Positions 25,327 through 33,770 are shown, counted from the first letter of the stretch. The stretch is 64,000 bases of DNA from CBDFGT01 sp965247225 (GCA_965247225.1 CBDFGT010000009.1:362733-426732); one strand, 5' to 3'. The notes: generated from the letters alone by a model not told the origin. Made by a program: numbers and translations.

Positions 25327-26028
25327 TCATACGACCAGAATCGCTGTCTTGTTTGGCACACGGTCATAAAGGTCGCAAATGTCCTGATTGATCAGCCGCA
25401 CACAACCGGATGAAACCGCCTTGCCGATGGATGTGTAGTCCGGATTTCCATGCAGCCTGTAAAGTGTGTCTTGCCCGTTCTGGAATATATAAAGAGCGCG
25501 GGCACCCAGCGGATTCATCAGGCCAGGTGGCATGCCGCCATTGGCCGCGGAATACTGTTGCAGCTCCGGCTCGCGGGCGATCATGTCTTCCGGCGGTGTC
25601 CATGTCGGCCATTTGCGCTTCCATTGGATAATGGCACGTCCCGACCAGGCAAAGCCCTCGCGGCCGATGCCGACACCATAGCGCAGCGCCATACCATCTT
25701 CCCGCACCAGATAGAGAAAACGTTCAGCCGTATCCACCACAATGGTGCCTGGCCGTTCACCGGTCGGGTCCGCCACTTCCTGCCGCAAATAGCGCGGATC
25801 AATGGTTTCATATGGAATAGCAGGCAGGGGGAAGAGTTCATCCGGTTTTGGCCCGTAAATCATGTCGTAAAATGGATTTTTTCGTGGATCAACCCTTGGA
25901 ACGCTGGCGACTTCCGGCATGGAAACACAGCCCCCGAGCATTCCAAGACTGGTGACTGCGGCAAGCTGGACAAAGCTGCGCCGGGTCAATAGTGAGATAC
26001 GCGGCTCTGGTAATGCATGACGGGACAT
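25327..26028 (-). CDS. L,D-transpeptidase (YkuD), Tat-type lipoprotein signal
   Basis: A 233-aa exported enzyme forming 3-3 crosslinks or attaching proteins to peptidoglycan. The N-terminus combines a twin-arginine motif (LLTRRSFVQLAAVTSLG) with a lipobox (LGGC), suggesting Tat export and lipid anchoring. The YkuD domain covers about residues 95-230. The catalytic motif is LHGNPDYTSIGKAVSSGCVR, with His, Ser-x-Gly-Cys and Arg present. Start chosen at ATG 26028 (MSRHALPEPR) with a weak ribosome site; 26091 is an open alternative. Convergent with dnaJ, divergent from recF. Confidence 0.93.
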   Translation of the reverse strand: MSRHALPEPRISLLTRRSFVQLAAVTSLGMLGGCVSMPEVASVPRVDPRKNPFYDMIYGPKPDELFPLPAIPYETIDPRYLRQEVADPTGERPGTIVVDTAERFLYLVREDGMALRYGVGIGREGFAWSGRAIIQWKRKWPTWTPPEDMIAREPELQQYSAANGGMPPGLMNPLGARALYIFQNGQDTLYRLHGNPDYTSIGKAVSSGCVRLINQDICDLYDRVPNKTAILVV

Positions 26029-26282
26029 AAATGGGAGATTCCTTCGTGATTTTGGTTGGTTCCATGTCACATTGTTTACGATTATGGTCACGGCAAGGAC
26101 AGTCTGCGGCCATTTCGCAACAGTGGCGCGCAGCAGTGGTCACGATTGTGTGATGCAGGAAGCCGCAAGGCCTGGCCATGTGTTCCAATACCGGGCGAAC
26201 CTGTGTGAAATGCGGCCCGGACAGTAGGCAAGGGCCCACGAATCCCATAACCACAGACAACCACCAGCCAGTTTGGGAAAAC

Positions 26283-27407
26283 ATGCCCCGGAAAACCGCC
26301 ATACATCGCATCAAGCTGTCCGATTTCCGCAATTATGCGGAATTATCGCTGGATCTTGATGACCGCCATGTGGTTTTGACGGGCAGTAATGGCGCGGGCA
26401 AAACCAATCTCCTGGAGGCAGTTTCTTTCCTGACGCCGGGCAGGGGTCTGCGACGGGCCACATATGGCGACGTCCCGCAGGTGGGTACACAATCCGGTTT
26501 CAGCATTTTTGCGAAAGTCGAAGGCATGGCCGGCGAGGTTGATCTTGGTACCGGTCTCGAGGGGGATACCGAAACACTGGCACGGCGTCTGCGCATCAAT
26601 GGGTCCAACGCCAGAACTCTTGATGAATTGCTCGATCATGTGCGCATTCTCTGGCTGACCCCGGCCATGGATGGTCTTTTCACCGGCGCGGCTTCAGAGC
26701 GGCGGCGGTTTCTCGACCGGCTGGTTCTTTCGCTTGATCCCGCCCACGGACGCCGGGCAACCGATTTCGAGCGTGCCATGAAAAGCCGAAACCGGCTTCT
26801 GGCTGATACCGGCTGGAATGGTTCATGGCTGACGGGGCTGGAGCAGCAGATGGCCGAGCTTGGCATAGCCATGGCACAGGCACGGCAGGAAATGCTGGGC
26901 CTCTTGCGCCAGCTTGTGGAAGAGGCCACCGGCGCATCGCCATTTCCGACAGCAGATCTGGCATTGTCAGGCTTTCTGGATGGGGACTGGCACCTGCCGT
27001 CGGTGGATCTGGAAGATGCCTATCTGAAAAGCCTGCGAGAGAGCCGCAGTCGTGATTCTGTTGCCGGGCGAACGCTGGAGGGGCCGCACCGGGTCGACCT
27101 CCTCATACGCCATCGTGAAAAAGACATGGAGGCAGACCGCTGTTCAACAGGCGAACAAAAAGCGCTTCTGGTTGGGCTGGTCCTTGCCCATGCCCGTCTG
27201 GTTGCCAATATCACCGGCTTTGCACCGGTGCTGCTGCTGGATGAAATTGCCGCGCATCTGGACGGGGGGCGACGTGCGGCCCTGTTTGATCTGGTGGATG
27301 ATCTGGGCGGCCAGGCCTTCATGACCGGCACGGATGCCGTCATGTTTGAAAGTCTCGGTTCGCGCGCCCGGTTTTTATCCGTTGCCAACAGCATGATTTC
27401 GGGTTGA
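26283..27407 (+). CDS. recF: DNA replication/repair protein RecF
   Basis: A 374-aa SMC-like ATPase that binds gaps in DNA and with RecOR directs RecA loading. Walker A is LTGSNGAGKTNLLEAVSFLT (residues near 33-52). The signature is STGEQKALLVGLVLAHARLV and Walker B is PVLLLDEIAAHLDGGRRAAL, all in the expected order. It starts HRIKLSDFRNYAEL, the usual RecF N-terminus, so ATG 26283 is chosen over an upstream ATG at 26178. In many bacteria recF sits with dnaA-dnaN-gyrB; here it precedes a MoeB-like gene by 28 nt. Confidence 0.97.
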   Translation: MPRKTAIHRIKLSDFRNYAELSLDLDDRHVVLTGSNGAGKTNLLEAVSFLTPGRGLRRATYGDVPQVGTQSGFSIFAKVEGMAGEVDLGTGLEGDTETLARRLRINGSNARTLDELLDHVRILWLTPAMDGLFTGAASERRRFLDRLVLSLDPAHGRRATDFERAMKSRNRLLADTGWNGSWLTGLEQQMAELGIAMAQARQEMLGLLRQLVEEATGASPFPTADLALSGFLDGDWHLPSVDLEDAYLKSLRESRSRDSVAGRTLEGPHRVDLLIRHREKDMEADRCSTGEQKALLVGLVLAHARLVANITGFAPVLLLDEIAAHLDGGRRAALFDLVDDLGGQAFMTGTDAVMFESLGSRARFLSVANSMISG

Positions 27408-27435
27408 ACTGGGCCGGTTGGGGAGAACAAACGCC

Positions 27436-28197
27436 ATGTCTGATGAACCCGTCCTGTCTGCCGATGAAATCCGCCGCTATGCCCGCCATATCGTGCTGGC
27501 AGAAGTGGGTGGTCCCGGCCAGCAGGCCATGAAAAGTGCCCGCATCCTGGTCATCGGTGCAGGCGGGCTCGGTGCGCCCGTGCTGCAATATCTGGCCGCC
27601 GCCGGCATTGGCACGATCGGCATTGTCGATGATGATACTGTGTCGCTGTCCAATCTGCAAAGGCAGGTCATTCACGATACTGCCGCTATCGGCATGCTCA
27701 AAGCGGAAAGTGCCGCCCGAAGTCTCGCGCGCATCAATCCGCATGTGACGGTTGTTCTCCATGCCGAGAGGTTTACTTCGGAAAATGCATCTGACCTCCT
27801 GTCCCGCTATGATCTGGCCATCGATGGATCGGACAATTTTGATACACGCTATTGCGCGGCTGACAGTGCGCAAAAGGCTGCCATTCCGCTGGTGTCCGGT
27901 GCTGTTGGCAGGTTTGACGGATCGCTGACGGTGCTCAAGCCCTATGAGCGCAATGCGCAAGGAAACCTCAATCCCGGTTATCGTGACCTGTTTCCCGAGC
28001 CGCCGCCGGCAGGCATGGTACCATCCTGTGCGCAGGCCGGTGTTCTGGGGGCGGTTACCGGCGTGATCGGCACATTGATGGCCATGGAAGCCATCAAGCT
28101 GGTCACAGGCACAGGTGAACCTCTTGTAGGGCGGTTGCTGCTGTATGATGGTCTGGCGGCCCGCTTTGATACGGTAAAGTACAGGCGCACGAGATGA
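27436..28197 (+). CDS. MoeB/ThiF-family adenylyltransferase
   Basis: A 253-aa E1-like enzyme that adenylates the C-terminus of a sulfur-carrier protein such as MoaD or ThiS. The nucleotide-binding loop is ILVIGAGGLGAPVLQYLAAA (about residue 37). The Arg/Asp set follows in NLQRQVIH and AIDGSDNFDTRYCAAD, and the crossover cysteine lies in VPSCAQAGVLGAVTG. The two CxxC zinc pairs of E. coli MoeB are absent (the first position reads YRDLFPE), and the C-terminus stops at KYRRTR. This zinc-less form may be normal in this lineage. Probably co-transcribed with recF; its stop abuts that of the next gene. Confidence 0.88.
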   Translation: MSDEPVLSADEIRRYARHIVLAEVGGPGQQAMKSARILVIGAGGLGAPVLQYLAAAGIGTIGIVDDDTVSLSNLQRQVIHDTAAIGMLKAESAARSLARINPHVTVVLHAERFTSENASDLLSRYDLAIDGSDNFDTRYCAADSAQKAAIPLVSGAVGRFDGSLTVLKPYERNAQGNLNPGYRDLFPEPPPAGMVPSCAQAGVLGAVTGVIGTLMAMEAIKLVTGTGEPLVGRLLLYDGLAARFDTVKYRRTR

Positions 28198-29202
28198 TCA
28201 GACCCTGCCGGGCAAAACCCGGTCCGGCGGACGGTGTCCGTCAATAAAGGTCTTGATGTTGATCACCACTTTTTCGCCCATGTCGATACGGCCCTCCAGT
28301 GTGGCCGAAGACATGTGGGGAATGAGCACCACCTTGCCCTGCTGGGCAAGCTTGACCAGTTTCGGGTTCACGGCCGGTTCATTTTCAAACACATCCAGTC
28401 CTGCACCGGCAATCTTGCCCTCGCGCAGGCATTTGATCAGTGCTGTCTCGTCGATAATGTCGCCACGCGCCGTGTTGACAATATAGCTTGACGGCTGCAT
28501 CAGCTCCAGCCGCCGGGCCGACAGAAGATGGTAGGTTGCAGGCGTTGACGGGCAATTGACCGAAACAATATCCACCCGCGCCAGCATCTGGTCGAGACTG
28601 TCCCAATAGGTTGCATCCAGTGCTTCTTCCTGCGCTGCAGTCACCCTGTGGCGATTGTGATAATGGATCGCCAGTCCGAAGGCCCTGGCGCGTCTGGCAA
28701 CAGCCGTGCCGATCCGGCCCATGCCGATAATGCCAATGCGCTTGCCCCAGATCCTCCGGCCGAGCATCCATGTCGGCGACCAGCCACTCCACTCGCCGGA
28801 TTTGTCGGTGATAATCTGTGCGCCTTCAGCCAGACGACGCGGAACGGCGAGAATCAGCGCCATCGTCATGTCGGCTGTGTCCTCGGTCAAAACATTGGGT
28901 GTGTTGGTGACCGTAATGCCCTTGCGGGCCGCAGCATCCACATCGATATGGTCAACACCATTGGAAAAGCTGGCAATGAGTTTGAGTTGTGGCCCGGCCT
29001 GCTCAATCAGTGCGGCATCAATCCGGTCTGTCAGCGTCGGCACCAGAACCTCTGCGGTTTTGACTGCGGCAACCAGTTCCGGCTGGCTGCAGGGATGGTC
29101 ATCAATGTTCAGTTCCGCATCAAACAATTCCCGCATGCGGGTTTCCACGACATCTGGCAACTTGCGGGTAATGAAGACCTTGGGTTTCTTTTTGTTTGTC
29201 AT
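28198..29202 (-). CDS. D-isomer-specific 2-hydroxyacid dehydrogenase (glyoxylate reductase-like)
   Basis: A 334-aa NAD(P)-dependent enzyme of the GyaR group that reduces glyoxylate or hydroxypyruvate to glycolate or D-glycerate. The Rossmann motif is IGIIGMGRIGTAVARRARAF. The substrate Arg lies in VNTARGDIIDE, the Glu in AGLDVFENEP, and the catalytic His in IPHMSSATLEGR. Length is normal. Starts with ATG 29202 (MTNKKKPKVF). Converges with the MoeB-like gene with no spacer between stops, which leaves no room for a terminator. Confidence 0.93.
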   Translation of the reverse strand: MTNKKKPKVFITRKLPDVVETRMRELFDAELNIDDHPCSQPELVAAVKTAEVLVPTLTDRIDAALIEQAGPQLKLIASFSNGVDHIDVDAAARKGITVTNTPNVLTEDTADMTMALILAVPRRLAEGAQIITDKSGEWSGWSPTWMLGRRIWGKRIGIIGMGRIGTAVARRARAFGLAIHYHNRHRVTAAQEEALDATYWDSLDQMLARVDIVSVNCPSTPATYHLLSARRLELMQPSSYIVNTARGDIIDETALIKCLREGKIAGAGLDVFENEPAVNPKLVKLAQQGKVVLIPHMSSATLEGRIDMGEKVVINIKTFIDGHRPPDRVLPGRV

Positions 29203-29547
29203 GGGGTCATTTACGGCCTTGTTCAGATGTCCTTAACCATGATCGGCGACAATCGCACCGAACAGGACTTTTTCTAGCAGACCTGACGCAGAAGACAAAC
29301 AAAACTCTGTGTCAGGTGCCAATGGAAAGCCCTGTGCTCCGTTGCTGCATCCGCCGCACCTTTTTTCAAAACAGGAAAGGCCGGTAGCAAAGGCATCCAT
29401 GAATGCGTGTCGCGCAAAAATGTGCAACGGTTTTGCGAAAACGATACGCATAAAACAAAGACTTGAAGCGTGGCAAGCGAGTCTGAAAGACCGCAACACG
29501 CTTTGGAACTGACAGCGCCGGTCATCCTGCCGGGGAGAAACAAAGCC
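29203..29547. other. Divergent intergenic region
   Basis: 345 bp between the dehydrogenase and SH3-protein genes, holding both promoters. I see no gene, repeat or clear hexamers. Confidence 0.5.
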
Positions 29548-30099
29548 ATGAGAAAACCATTCCATTCCATGCTGATTCGCCTTTTGCTTTCTCTCTCCAT
29601 CGCCGCCTCTGGTCTTCCGGCCTTCGGCTCCGCTGTGGCATTGGCCACCGGTCTCGGTCCAAGTGGTCTGCCATTGCCGCGTTTTGTCAGCCTTAAGTCA
29701 AAAAGGGTCAACCTGCGTGTTGGCCCCGGCTCCGATTATGCCGTGTCCTGGCTCTATCTGAAGTCCGGCCTGCCGGTGGAAATTATCCAGGAATATGACA
29801 ACTGGCGGCGTGTGCGCGATGCGGACGGCACAGAGGGCTGGGTATTCCATTCCCTGCTGGATGGCAGGCGCACGGCGCTGGCCGCCCCCTGGATGCGCGG
29901 CAAGGGTGATACGATTTTTGTGGATCTGCATCAGGACGCCCAGGAGAACAGCAAGGTTGTTGCCCGTATCCAGCCGGGCGTTGTGATTTCCATCGGCGAA
30001 TGCAATGGCACATGGTGCCATGCCTCGGTCGATGGCACGGATGGCTGGGTCAATCAGGGTGAAGTCTGGGGTGCCTATCCGGGGGAAGCCTTCAAATAA
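29548..30099 (+). CDS. Exported SH3-domain protein (two SH3_4 repeats)
   Basis: A 183-aa periplasmic protein. The signal peptide is MRKPFHSMLIRLLLSLSIAA onward, with cleavage near residue 34. Two SH3 type 4 repeats follow: KSKRVNLRVGPGSDYAVSWL with EGWVFHSLLDG, and then IFVDLHQDAQENSKVVARIQ with DGWVNQGEVWG. Such proteins bind cell-wall or extracytoplasmic partners and are common in rhizobia beside the upstream dehydrogenase. Start at ATG 29548 behind GGGGAGAAAC; a longer frame from 29470 lacks a signal. The 3' end overlaps the PfkB gene on the other strand by 8 bp. Confidence 0.92.
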   Translation: MRKPFHSMLIRLLLSLSIAASGLPAFGSAVALATGLGPSGLPLPRFVSLKSKRVNLRVGPGSDYAVSWLYLKSGLPVEIIQEYDNWRRVRDADGTEGWVFHSLLDGRRTALAAPWMRGKGDTIFVDLHQDAQENSKVVARIQPGVVISIGECNGTWCHASVDGTDGWVNQGEVWGAYPGEAFK

Positions 30100-31084
30100 G
30101 GCCCAGCTTTTTGGCTTCGCTGGCGAGATTGACCATGGGCCGCGGTCCGATCTGCTGGATCACGATACCGGCTGCGAGGCTGCCGAGCTTGCCGCAGGTT
30201 TCCAGATCCTTGCCTGCCGTATAGCCAAAGAGGAAACCGGCGGCATAAAGATCACCGGCCCCGGTCGTGTCCACAAGCGCGTGAACCGGAATGGCGTCAA
30301 TTTCCACCCGCTGCGCACCCTGCACGATAATCGAACCTTCCTCGCTCAGGGTCACGGCTGCCAGCTTGCAGTCCCGGCCAATCTGGTCGAGCGCGAATTC
30401 AAACTCGTCTGTCTCATAAAGCGCCAGCGCCTCGGCCCTGTTGGCAAACACAATGTCCACCGTGCCGGACCGCATGAGGTCCAGAAATTCATCGCGGTAG
30501 CGGCCAACGCAAAAACTGTCGGAAAGGGTCATGGCAACCTCGCGTCCATGCGCATGCGCAATACGGGCGCATTCCCGGATGGCATCCTTCGCCTGCGGCG
30601 GATCCCACAGATAGCCTTCAAAATAGGTCACCCTCGCATTGGCAACCACATCCTCTTCCACATCTTCCGGCTTCAGCTCAATACAGGCACCCAGATAGGT
30701 GTTCATGGAGCGTTCGCCGTCCGGTGTCACAAAAATCATCGAACGTGCGGTCGGCGGAAATTTTTCCAGCGGCTTTGTCGCGAAATGCACGCCGATGGCA
30801 CGAATGTCATGGGTAAAGATGTCTCCAAGCTGGTCGTCGGCGACCTTGCCGAAATAGGCGGCCCTGCCGCCAAAGCTGGCAACACCTGCTGCCGTATTGC
30901 CCGCACTGCCGCCGGAGGCTTCCAGCGCCGGGCCCATGCGGGAATATAAAAATTCGGCACGTTCGGCATCAATCAGGTTCATGGCACTCTTGGTAATGCT
31001 GTTTTCGGAGAGAAATGTCTCCTCACACCGCGATATAATATCCACAATCGCGTTACCGACTGTCAGCACATCAAAAACCGTCAT
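30092..31084 (-). CDS. PfkB-family carbohydrate kinase (adenosine kinase-like)
   Basis: A 330-aa cytosolic kinase. The N-terminus MTVFDVLTVGNAIVDIISR, the substrate loop ASGGSAGNTAAGVASFGG, the ATP-site segment AVTLSEEGSI and the catalytic DTTGAGDLYAAGFLFG (base Asp) are all present. The overall sequence type is that annotated as adenosine kinase in rhizobia; ribokinase-like sugars remain possible. Start at ATG 31084 (ATG at 31087 is equally open); the extension to 31207 is unlikely. Divergent from the Rdx gene. Confidence 0.92.
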   Translation of the reverse strand: MTVFDVLTVGNAIVDIISRCEETFLSENSITKSAMNLIDAERAEFLYSRMGPALEASGGSAGNTAAGVASFGGRAAYFGKVADDQLGDIFTHDIRAIGVHFATKPLEKFPPTARSMIFVTPDGERSMNTYLGACIELKPEDVEEDVVANARVTYFEGYLWDPPQAKDAIRECARIAHAHGREVAMTLSDSFCVGRYRDEFLDLMRSGTVDIVFANRAEALALYETDEFEFALDQIGRDCKLAAVTLSEEGSIIVQGAQRVEIDAIPVHALVDTTGAGDLYAAGFLFGYTAGKDLETCGKLGSLAAGIVIQQIGPRPMVNLASEAKKLGLI

Positions 31085-31212
31085 CATCTGTTTCCTGAAA
31101 TGGATCGTTTCCCCGGTCATACTGATTTTTGGCGGATTGGAAAGCCCTTGACCGCAATCCATCGCCACAGGAAACTGCAAGGCAGCTGAAATGGCCGCAA
31201 GGAACATGCAAA

Positions 31213-31491
31213 ATGTCCGAGAAACCGCGCATCACCATTCTCTATTGCACACAATGCAACTGGCTCCTGCGGGCCGGCTGGATGGCGCAGGAGCTTTTGT
31301 CCACCTTCGGACAGGCGCTGGGTGAAGTGGCGCTGATCCCCGCCACAGGCGGCAATTTTGAAATCCGGGTCAACGGCGACCTCATCTGGGAGCGCAAGCG
31401 CGACGGCGGCTTTCCCGGCCCGAAGGAGCTCAAGCAGAAGGTGCGCGATATCATCGAGCCGGACAGGCATCTGGGACACACAGACCGATAG
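31213..31491 (+). CDS. SelT/SelW/SelH (Rdx) family protein
   Basis: A 92-aa small thioredoxin-like protein. The redox motif is CxxC in ITILYCTQCNWLLRAGW near the N-terminus, in the position of the CxxU of selenoprotein W. The GNFEIRVNGDLIWERK and FPGPKELKQKVRD segments complete the family pattern. No UGA is used here, so it is the cysteine form. ATG 31213 follows AAGGAAC at a normal distance. An inverted-repeat element begins 7 bp after the stop codon; the stop lies inside its 10-bp target duplication. Confidence 0.93.
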   Translation: MSEKPRITILYCTQCNWLLRAGWMAQELLSTFGQALGEVALIPATGGNFEIRVNGDLIWERKRDGGFPGPKELKQKVRDIIEPDRHLGHTDR

Positions 31492-31497
31492 CAAAGC

Positions 31498-31727
31498 CAG
31501 GGTAATCGGGTGAAAATCATTTACCGTTCCCAAAGAACGGAAAAATAGAACACTATGTATGATCTCTTTGAATAATTTGAATTTTTATGGCGCAACAATT
31601 GCCGGGCGACTCCCTCCCCCTTGTGGGGAGGGAGTACTTCCCGCATGCGCGTCTTGCACAGAAAACAGCATAGATTCAGATTGATAACAATATTCTCATC
31701 GAAATCAACCTTCACCCGATTGCCCTG
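31498..31727. mobile_element. Small inverted-repeat element, copy 2, with 10-bp target duplication
   Basis: A 230-bp non-coding element. The terminal inverted repeats are CAGGGTAATCGGGTGAA (31498-31514) and TTCACCCGATTGCCCTG (31711-31727), with one difference. It is flanked on both sides by ATAGCAAAGC (31488-31497 and 31728-31737), a perfect direct repeat and so a target-site duplication. Inside is a perfect 11-bp hairpin at 31609-31635 (ACTCCCTCCCC/GGGGAGGGAGT). The right 115 bp or so is related to the element at 19028-19347. There is no transposase, so movement would need one supplied elsewhere. Confidence 0.85.
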
Positions 31728-31794
31728 ATAGCAAAGCTTTTTCATTGGGTAGGAAAATAAAGCGCCCCTGTCGCATTTTCTTTGCAAATGGCTG

Positions 31795-31823
31795 TTGACA
31801 CGAAAGGCCCGTCCCCTTACATC
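31795..31823 (+). promoter_or_regulatory. Promoter of tRNA-Leu
   Basis: TTGACA at 31795-31800, a 17-bp spacer, and TACATC at 31818-31823. This places the start of transcription only a few bases before the tRNA at 31834. The -35 is a perfect consensus match. Confidence 0.65.
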
Positions 31824-31833
31824 GCTCCTCGTT

Positions 31834-31920
31834 GCCCAGATGGCGGAATTGGTAGACGCGCCAGCTTCAGGTGCTGGTACTCGAAAGGGTGTGGAGGTTC
31901 GAGTCCTCTTCTGGGCACCA
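31834..31920 (+). tRNA. tRNA-Leu (anticodon CAG)
   Basis: An 87-nt class II tRNA with encoded CCA. The acceptor arms GCCCAGA and TCTGGGC pair perfectly. The anticodon stem CCAGC/GCTGG closes a 7-base loop with CAG in the centre. A long variable arm follows and the T arm contains GGTTCGAGTCC. It is followed by a terminator at 31951-31976. Its 3' end (31905 onward) is repeated at 35452, which makes it the insertion point of the downstream island. Confidence 0.97.
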
Positions 31921-31950
31921 GTCCATTTTTTGAAAAAGTGAGACTGACAA

Positions 31951-31976
31951 AAAAACCCGGCATTGTCCGGGTTTTT
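31951..31976. terminator. Terminator of tRNA-Leu
   Basis: Stem AAAAACCCGG/CCGGGTTTTT with a 6-nt loop, T-rich on both strands and so usable by the tRNA and by convergent ybaK transcripts. Confidence 0.88.
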
Positions 31977-32010
31977 TGTTGTTTCTTTGCTACGGAATTT
32001 TCAGGTCGCC

Positions 32011-32197
32011 CTACTGGCACACATCCACCCAGATGCCGCCGACAAGCTCTGCCATGCGGGTAGGGGCAATGCGCAGGGCGGCCTTTGTGCCACCGGCGGC
32101 TGGTACAACAATGTCATAGTCTTTCAGAGACACGTCGCAATAGATCGGCATCGGCTTTGGCAGGCCAAACGGGCAGACCCCGCCCACCGGATGGCTG
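32011..32197 (-). pseudogene. Truncated ybaK copy (3' end only)
   Basis: About 62 C-terminal codons of a YbaK/EbsC-family gene in the left repeat, matching the intact gene at 35556-36014. They end in TAG at 32011-32013. The 5' two-thirds is missing, cut at the join to resolvase sequence. Non-functional. Confidence 0.85.
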
Positions 32198-32403
32198 ATG
32201 CCAAAGAGAAGGATACGGAGGCCTACAAAGGCAGGAAGCCAAGCTACACTCGTGAACAGCTACAACTGGTGACTGACATGCTCACTCTTGGGTCTGGAAT
32301 CTCTGACACTGCCAAGCTCACAGGTGTCTCAAGGCAGACGGTCTATCGCATCAAGGAAGACCCAGCAGCCGCTGAGAAGGCGCTGGCTGTTTGGGGAGGG
32401 TAA
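32197..32403 (+). pseudogene. Serine recombinase (resolvase/invertase) C-terminal remnant
   Basis: About 68 codons reading DAKEKDTEAYKGRKPSYTRE, then the helix-turn-helix ISDTAKLTGVSRQTVYRIKE, ending AEKALAVWGG. This is the DNA-binding C-terminus of Tn3-type resolvases and invertases (linker plus Hin-like HTH). The catalytic domain with the nucleophilic serine is absent: the upstream DNA is the duplicated tRNA/ybaK junction. An open frame from 31963 runs through the join but is a fusion artefact. It marks the left edge of the island. Confidence 0.82.
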
Positions 32404-32702
32404 CTTCAGCATCAAACATACACCGTGAGCAAAATAACAATGTTCACTTTACGTTCCTTTGTTTTTGGATTATGTTTTTTGGCGAGGTTGATTTTGTTGC
32501 TAACTGTAGACCAGCCTTATCCACATAAATCGGGCATCTCCGGAGATGTGGAAGCAATGAGCTGTTGAAAGTGATGGCAAATCAGTAGCAAGTCTGGGCT
32601 TCCAGAAAGCTGATTGCGCGTTTAGTCGCTAATCTGGAACTCACTTTTAAATCGACCGATCTGAAATAAAAGCGCTTTAGGATAGTTATTAGGAAGATGT
32701 GA
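32404..32702. other. AT-rich leader region of the methyltransferase gene
   Basis: 299 bp without a gene. It contains a perfect 14-bp palindrome, CATCTCCGGAGATG, at 32535-32548, about 155 bp before the methyltransferase ATG. It could be an operator for self-control, as is common in type II systems, but no controller protein is encoded nearby. Confidence 0.5.
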
Positions 32703-33770
32703 ATGCATGGAAATGTAGCGAAAACGGTATACTACGAAAACGAATATCTTTCCGAGCTATCTTCCTTGGTTCCACCAAAGAAGAAAAATGGGCTGGGTTA
32801 TGTTTCAGTTTTCTCTGGGGGAGGCGGATTAGATCTAGGTTTTGCAGCCGAAGGGTTTACACCGCTTTATTCTTCAGATGTTGTACCTGTATTCTGCGAA
32901 ACGATAAGTGCCAACTTGCCGGGACACTTGGTGGAGGCATCTGACATTTCCACGCTGTCTGGTCACGAGTTGAAAACAAGAATAGAGCGAAATGTCGATG
33001 TGGTAATTGGTGGCCCGCCGTGCCAATCGTTCAGTATCCTTGGCTCCAGAAAGGCGACAGATGACCCTCGAGGTAAGCTTGTTTTTGAATACGCCAGATT
33101 TATTAGAGAAATAGCTCCAAAAGCATTTCTTTTCGAAAATGTACCGGGCCTCCTTACAGTGAACAAAGGTTCTGACTGGAATCAGTTACTTGCATTTTTT
33201 CAAGAAGAAATTGGTTATCACATTCATTGGAAAAAGCTAAATGCGGTATCTTATGGAGTGCCACAGTATAGGCAGCGTGTGATTGCAATTGGATTTGCAA
33301 ATGAGAGTGAATACGCCAATTTTAACTGGCCGGAAATCGAGTTTGCGGATGAAGCAGAGGGTCTCCGGTCCCCCAACCTTAGATACCCCCGTGTTGCCAG
33401 TTTGGCATTGGAAGACGTTGCTGGACTGCCAAATCACATTCTGCGTTTACACGGTGAGCGCGTAGTGGAACGATATAGTTCAATTCCTCAAGGCTCAAGA
33501 GATAGAAAAGACCACACTGATCGAATTGATGCCTCCAGACCTAGTGGTACGGTTCTTGTTGGTTCGGGGGCTGGGGGCGGGCGTCCTTTTATCCACCCGA
33601 CTGAGCACCGGCACATTACAGTAAGAGAAGCAGCAAGGTTACAATCCTTTCCAGACTGGTGGAAATTCATGGGTGGACCAACGGCGGCTTATCGGCAAGT
33701 TGGCAATGCAGTCCCACCTATTATGGCGAAGGCGATTGCTAGATCAATCTCACAATCCCTTAAAGGATAA
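32703..33770 (+). CDS. DNA (cytosine-5-)-methyltransferase, type II
   Basis: A 355-aa modification enzyme using S-adenosylmethionine. The C5 motifs are complete and in order: I VFSGGGGLDLGF, IV GGPPCQSFS (catalytic Cys), VI FLFENVPGL, VIII YGVPQYRQRVIAIG, IX REAARLQSFPDWWKF and X YRQVGNAVPP. The target-recognition region is the stretch of about 80 residues between VIII and IX (roughly 215-290), moderately short. The site cannot be read from sequence. The nuclease gene starts 3 nt after its stop, so the two are one operon. AT-rich codon use sets it apart from the host genes. Confidence 0.95.
   Translation: MHGNVAKTVYYENEYLSELSSLVPPKKKNGLGYVSVFSGGGGLDLGFAAEGFTPLYSSDVVPVFCETISANLPGHLVEASDISTLSGHELKTRIERNVDVVIGGPPCQSFSILGSRKATDDPRGKLVFEYARFIREIAPKAFLFENVPGLLTVNKGSDWNQLLAFFQEEIGYHIHWKKLNAVSYGVPQYRQRVIAIGFANESEYANFNWPEIEFADEAEGLRSPNLRYPRVASLALEDVAGLPNHILRLHGERVVERYSSIPQGSRDRKDHTDRIDASRPSGTVLVGSGAGGGRPFIHPTEHRHITVREAARLQSFPDWWKFMGGPTAAYRQVGNAVPPIMAKAIARSISQSLKG

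Larger units (their letters stand above)
31905..32197. repeat. Left copy of the duplicated tRNA-Leu/ybaK junction
   Basis: 293 bp about 97% identical to 35452-35742 in direct orientation (seven substitutions and two 1-base indels counted by eye). It covers the last 16 nt of tRNA-Leu, the terminator, and the 3' part of ybaK on the minus strand. Identity stops abruptly at 32197, where resolvase-derived sequence begins. Confidence 0.93.

Noticed and set aside
31963..32403. 146-codon frame crossing the tRNA/ybaK repeat into resolvase
   Set aside because: Only the last 68 codons are resolvase; the rest is antisense ybaK, so it is a chance fusion across the junction.
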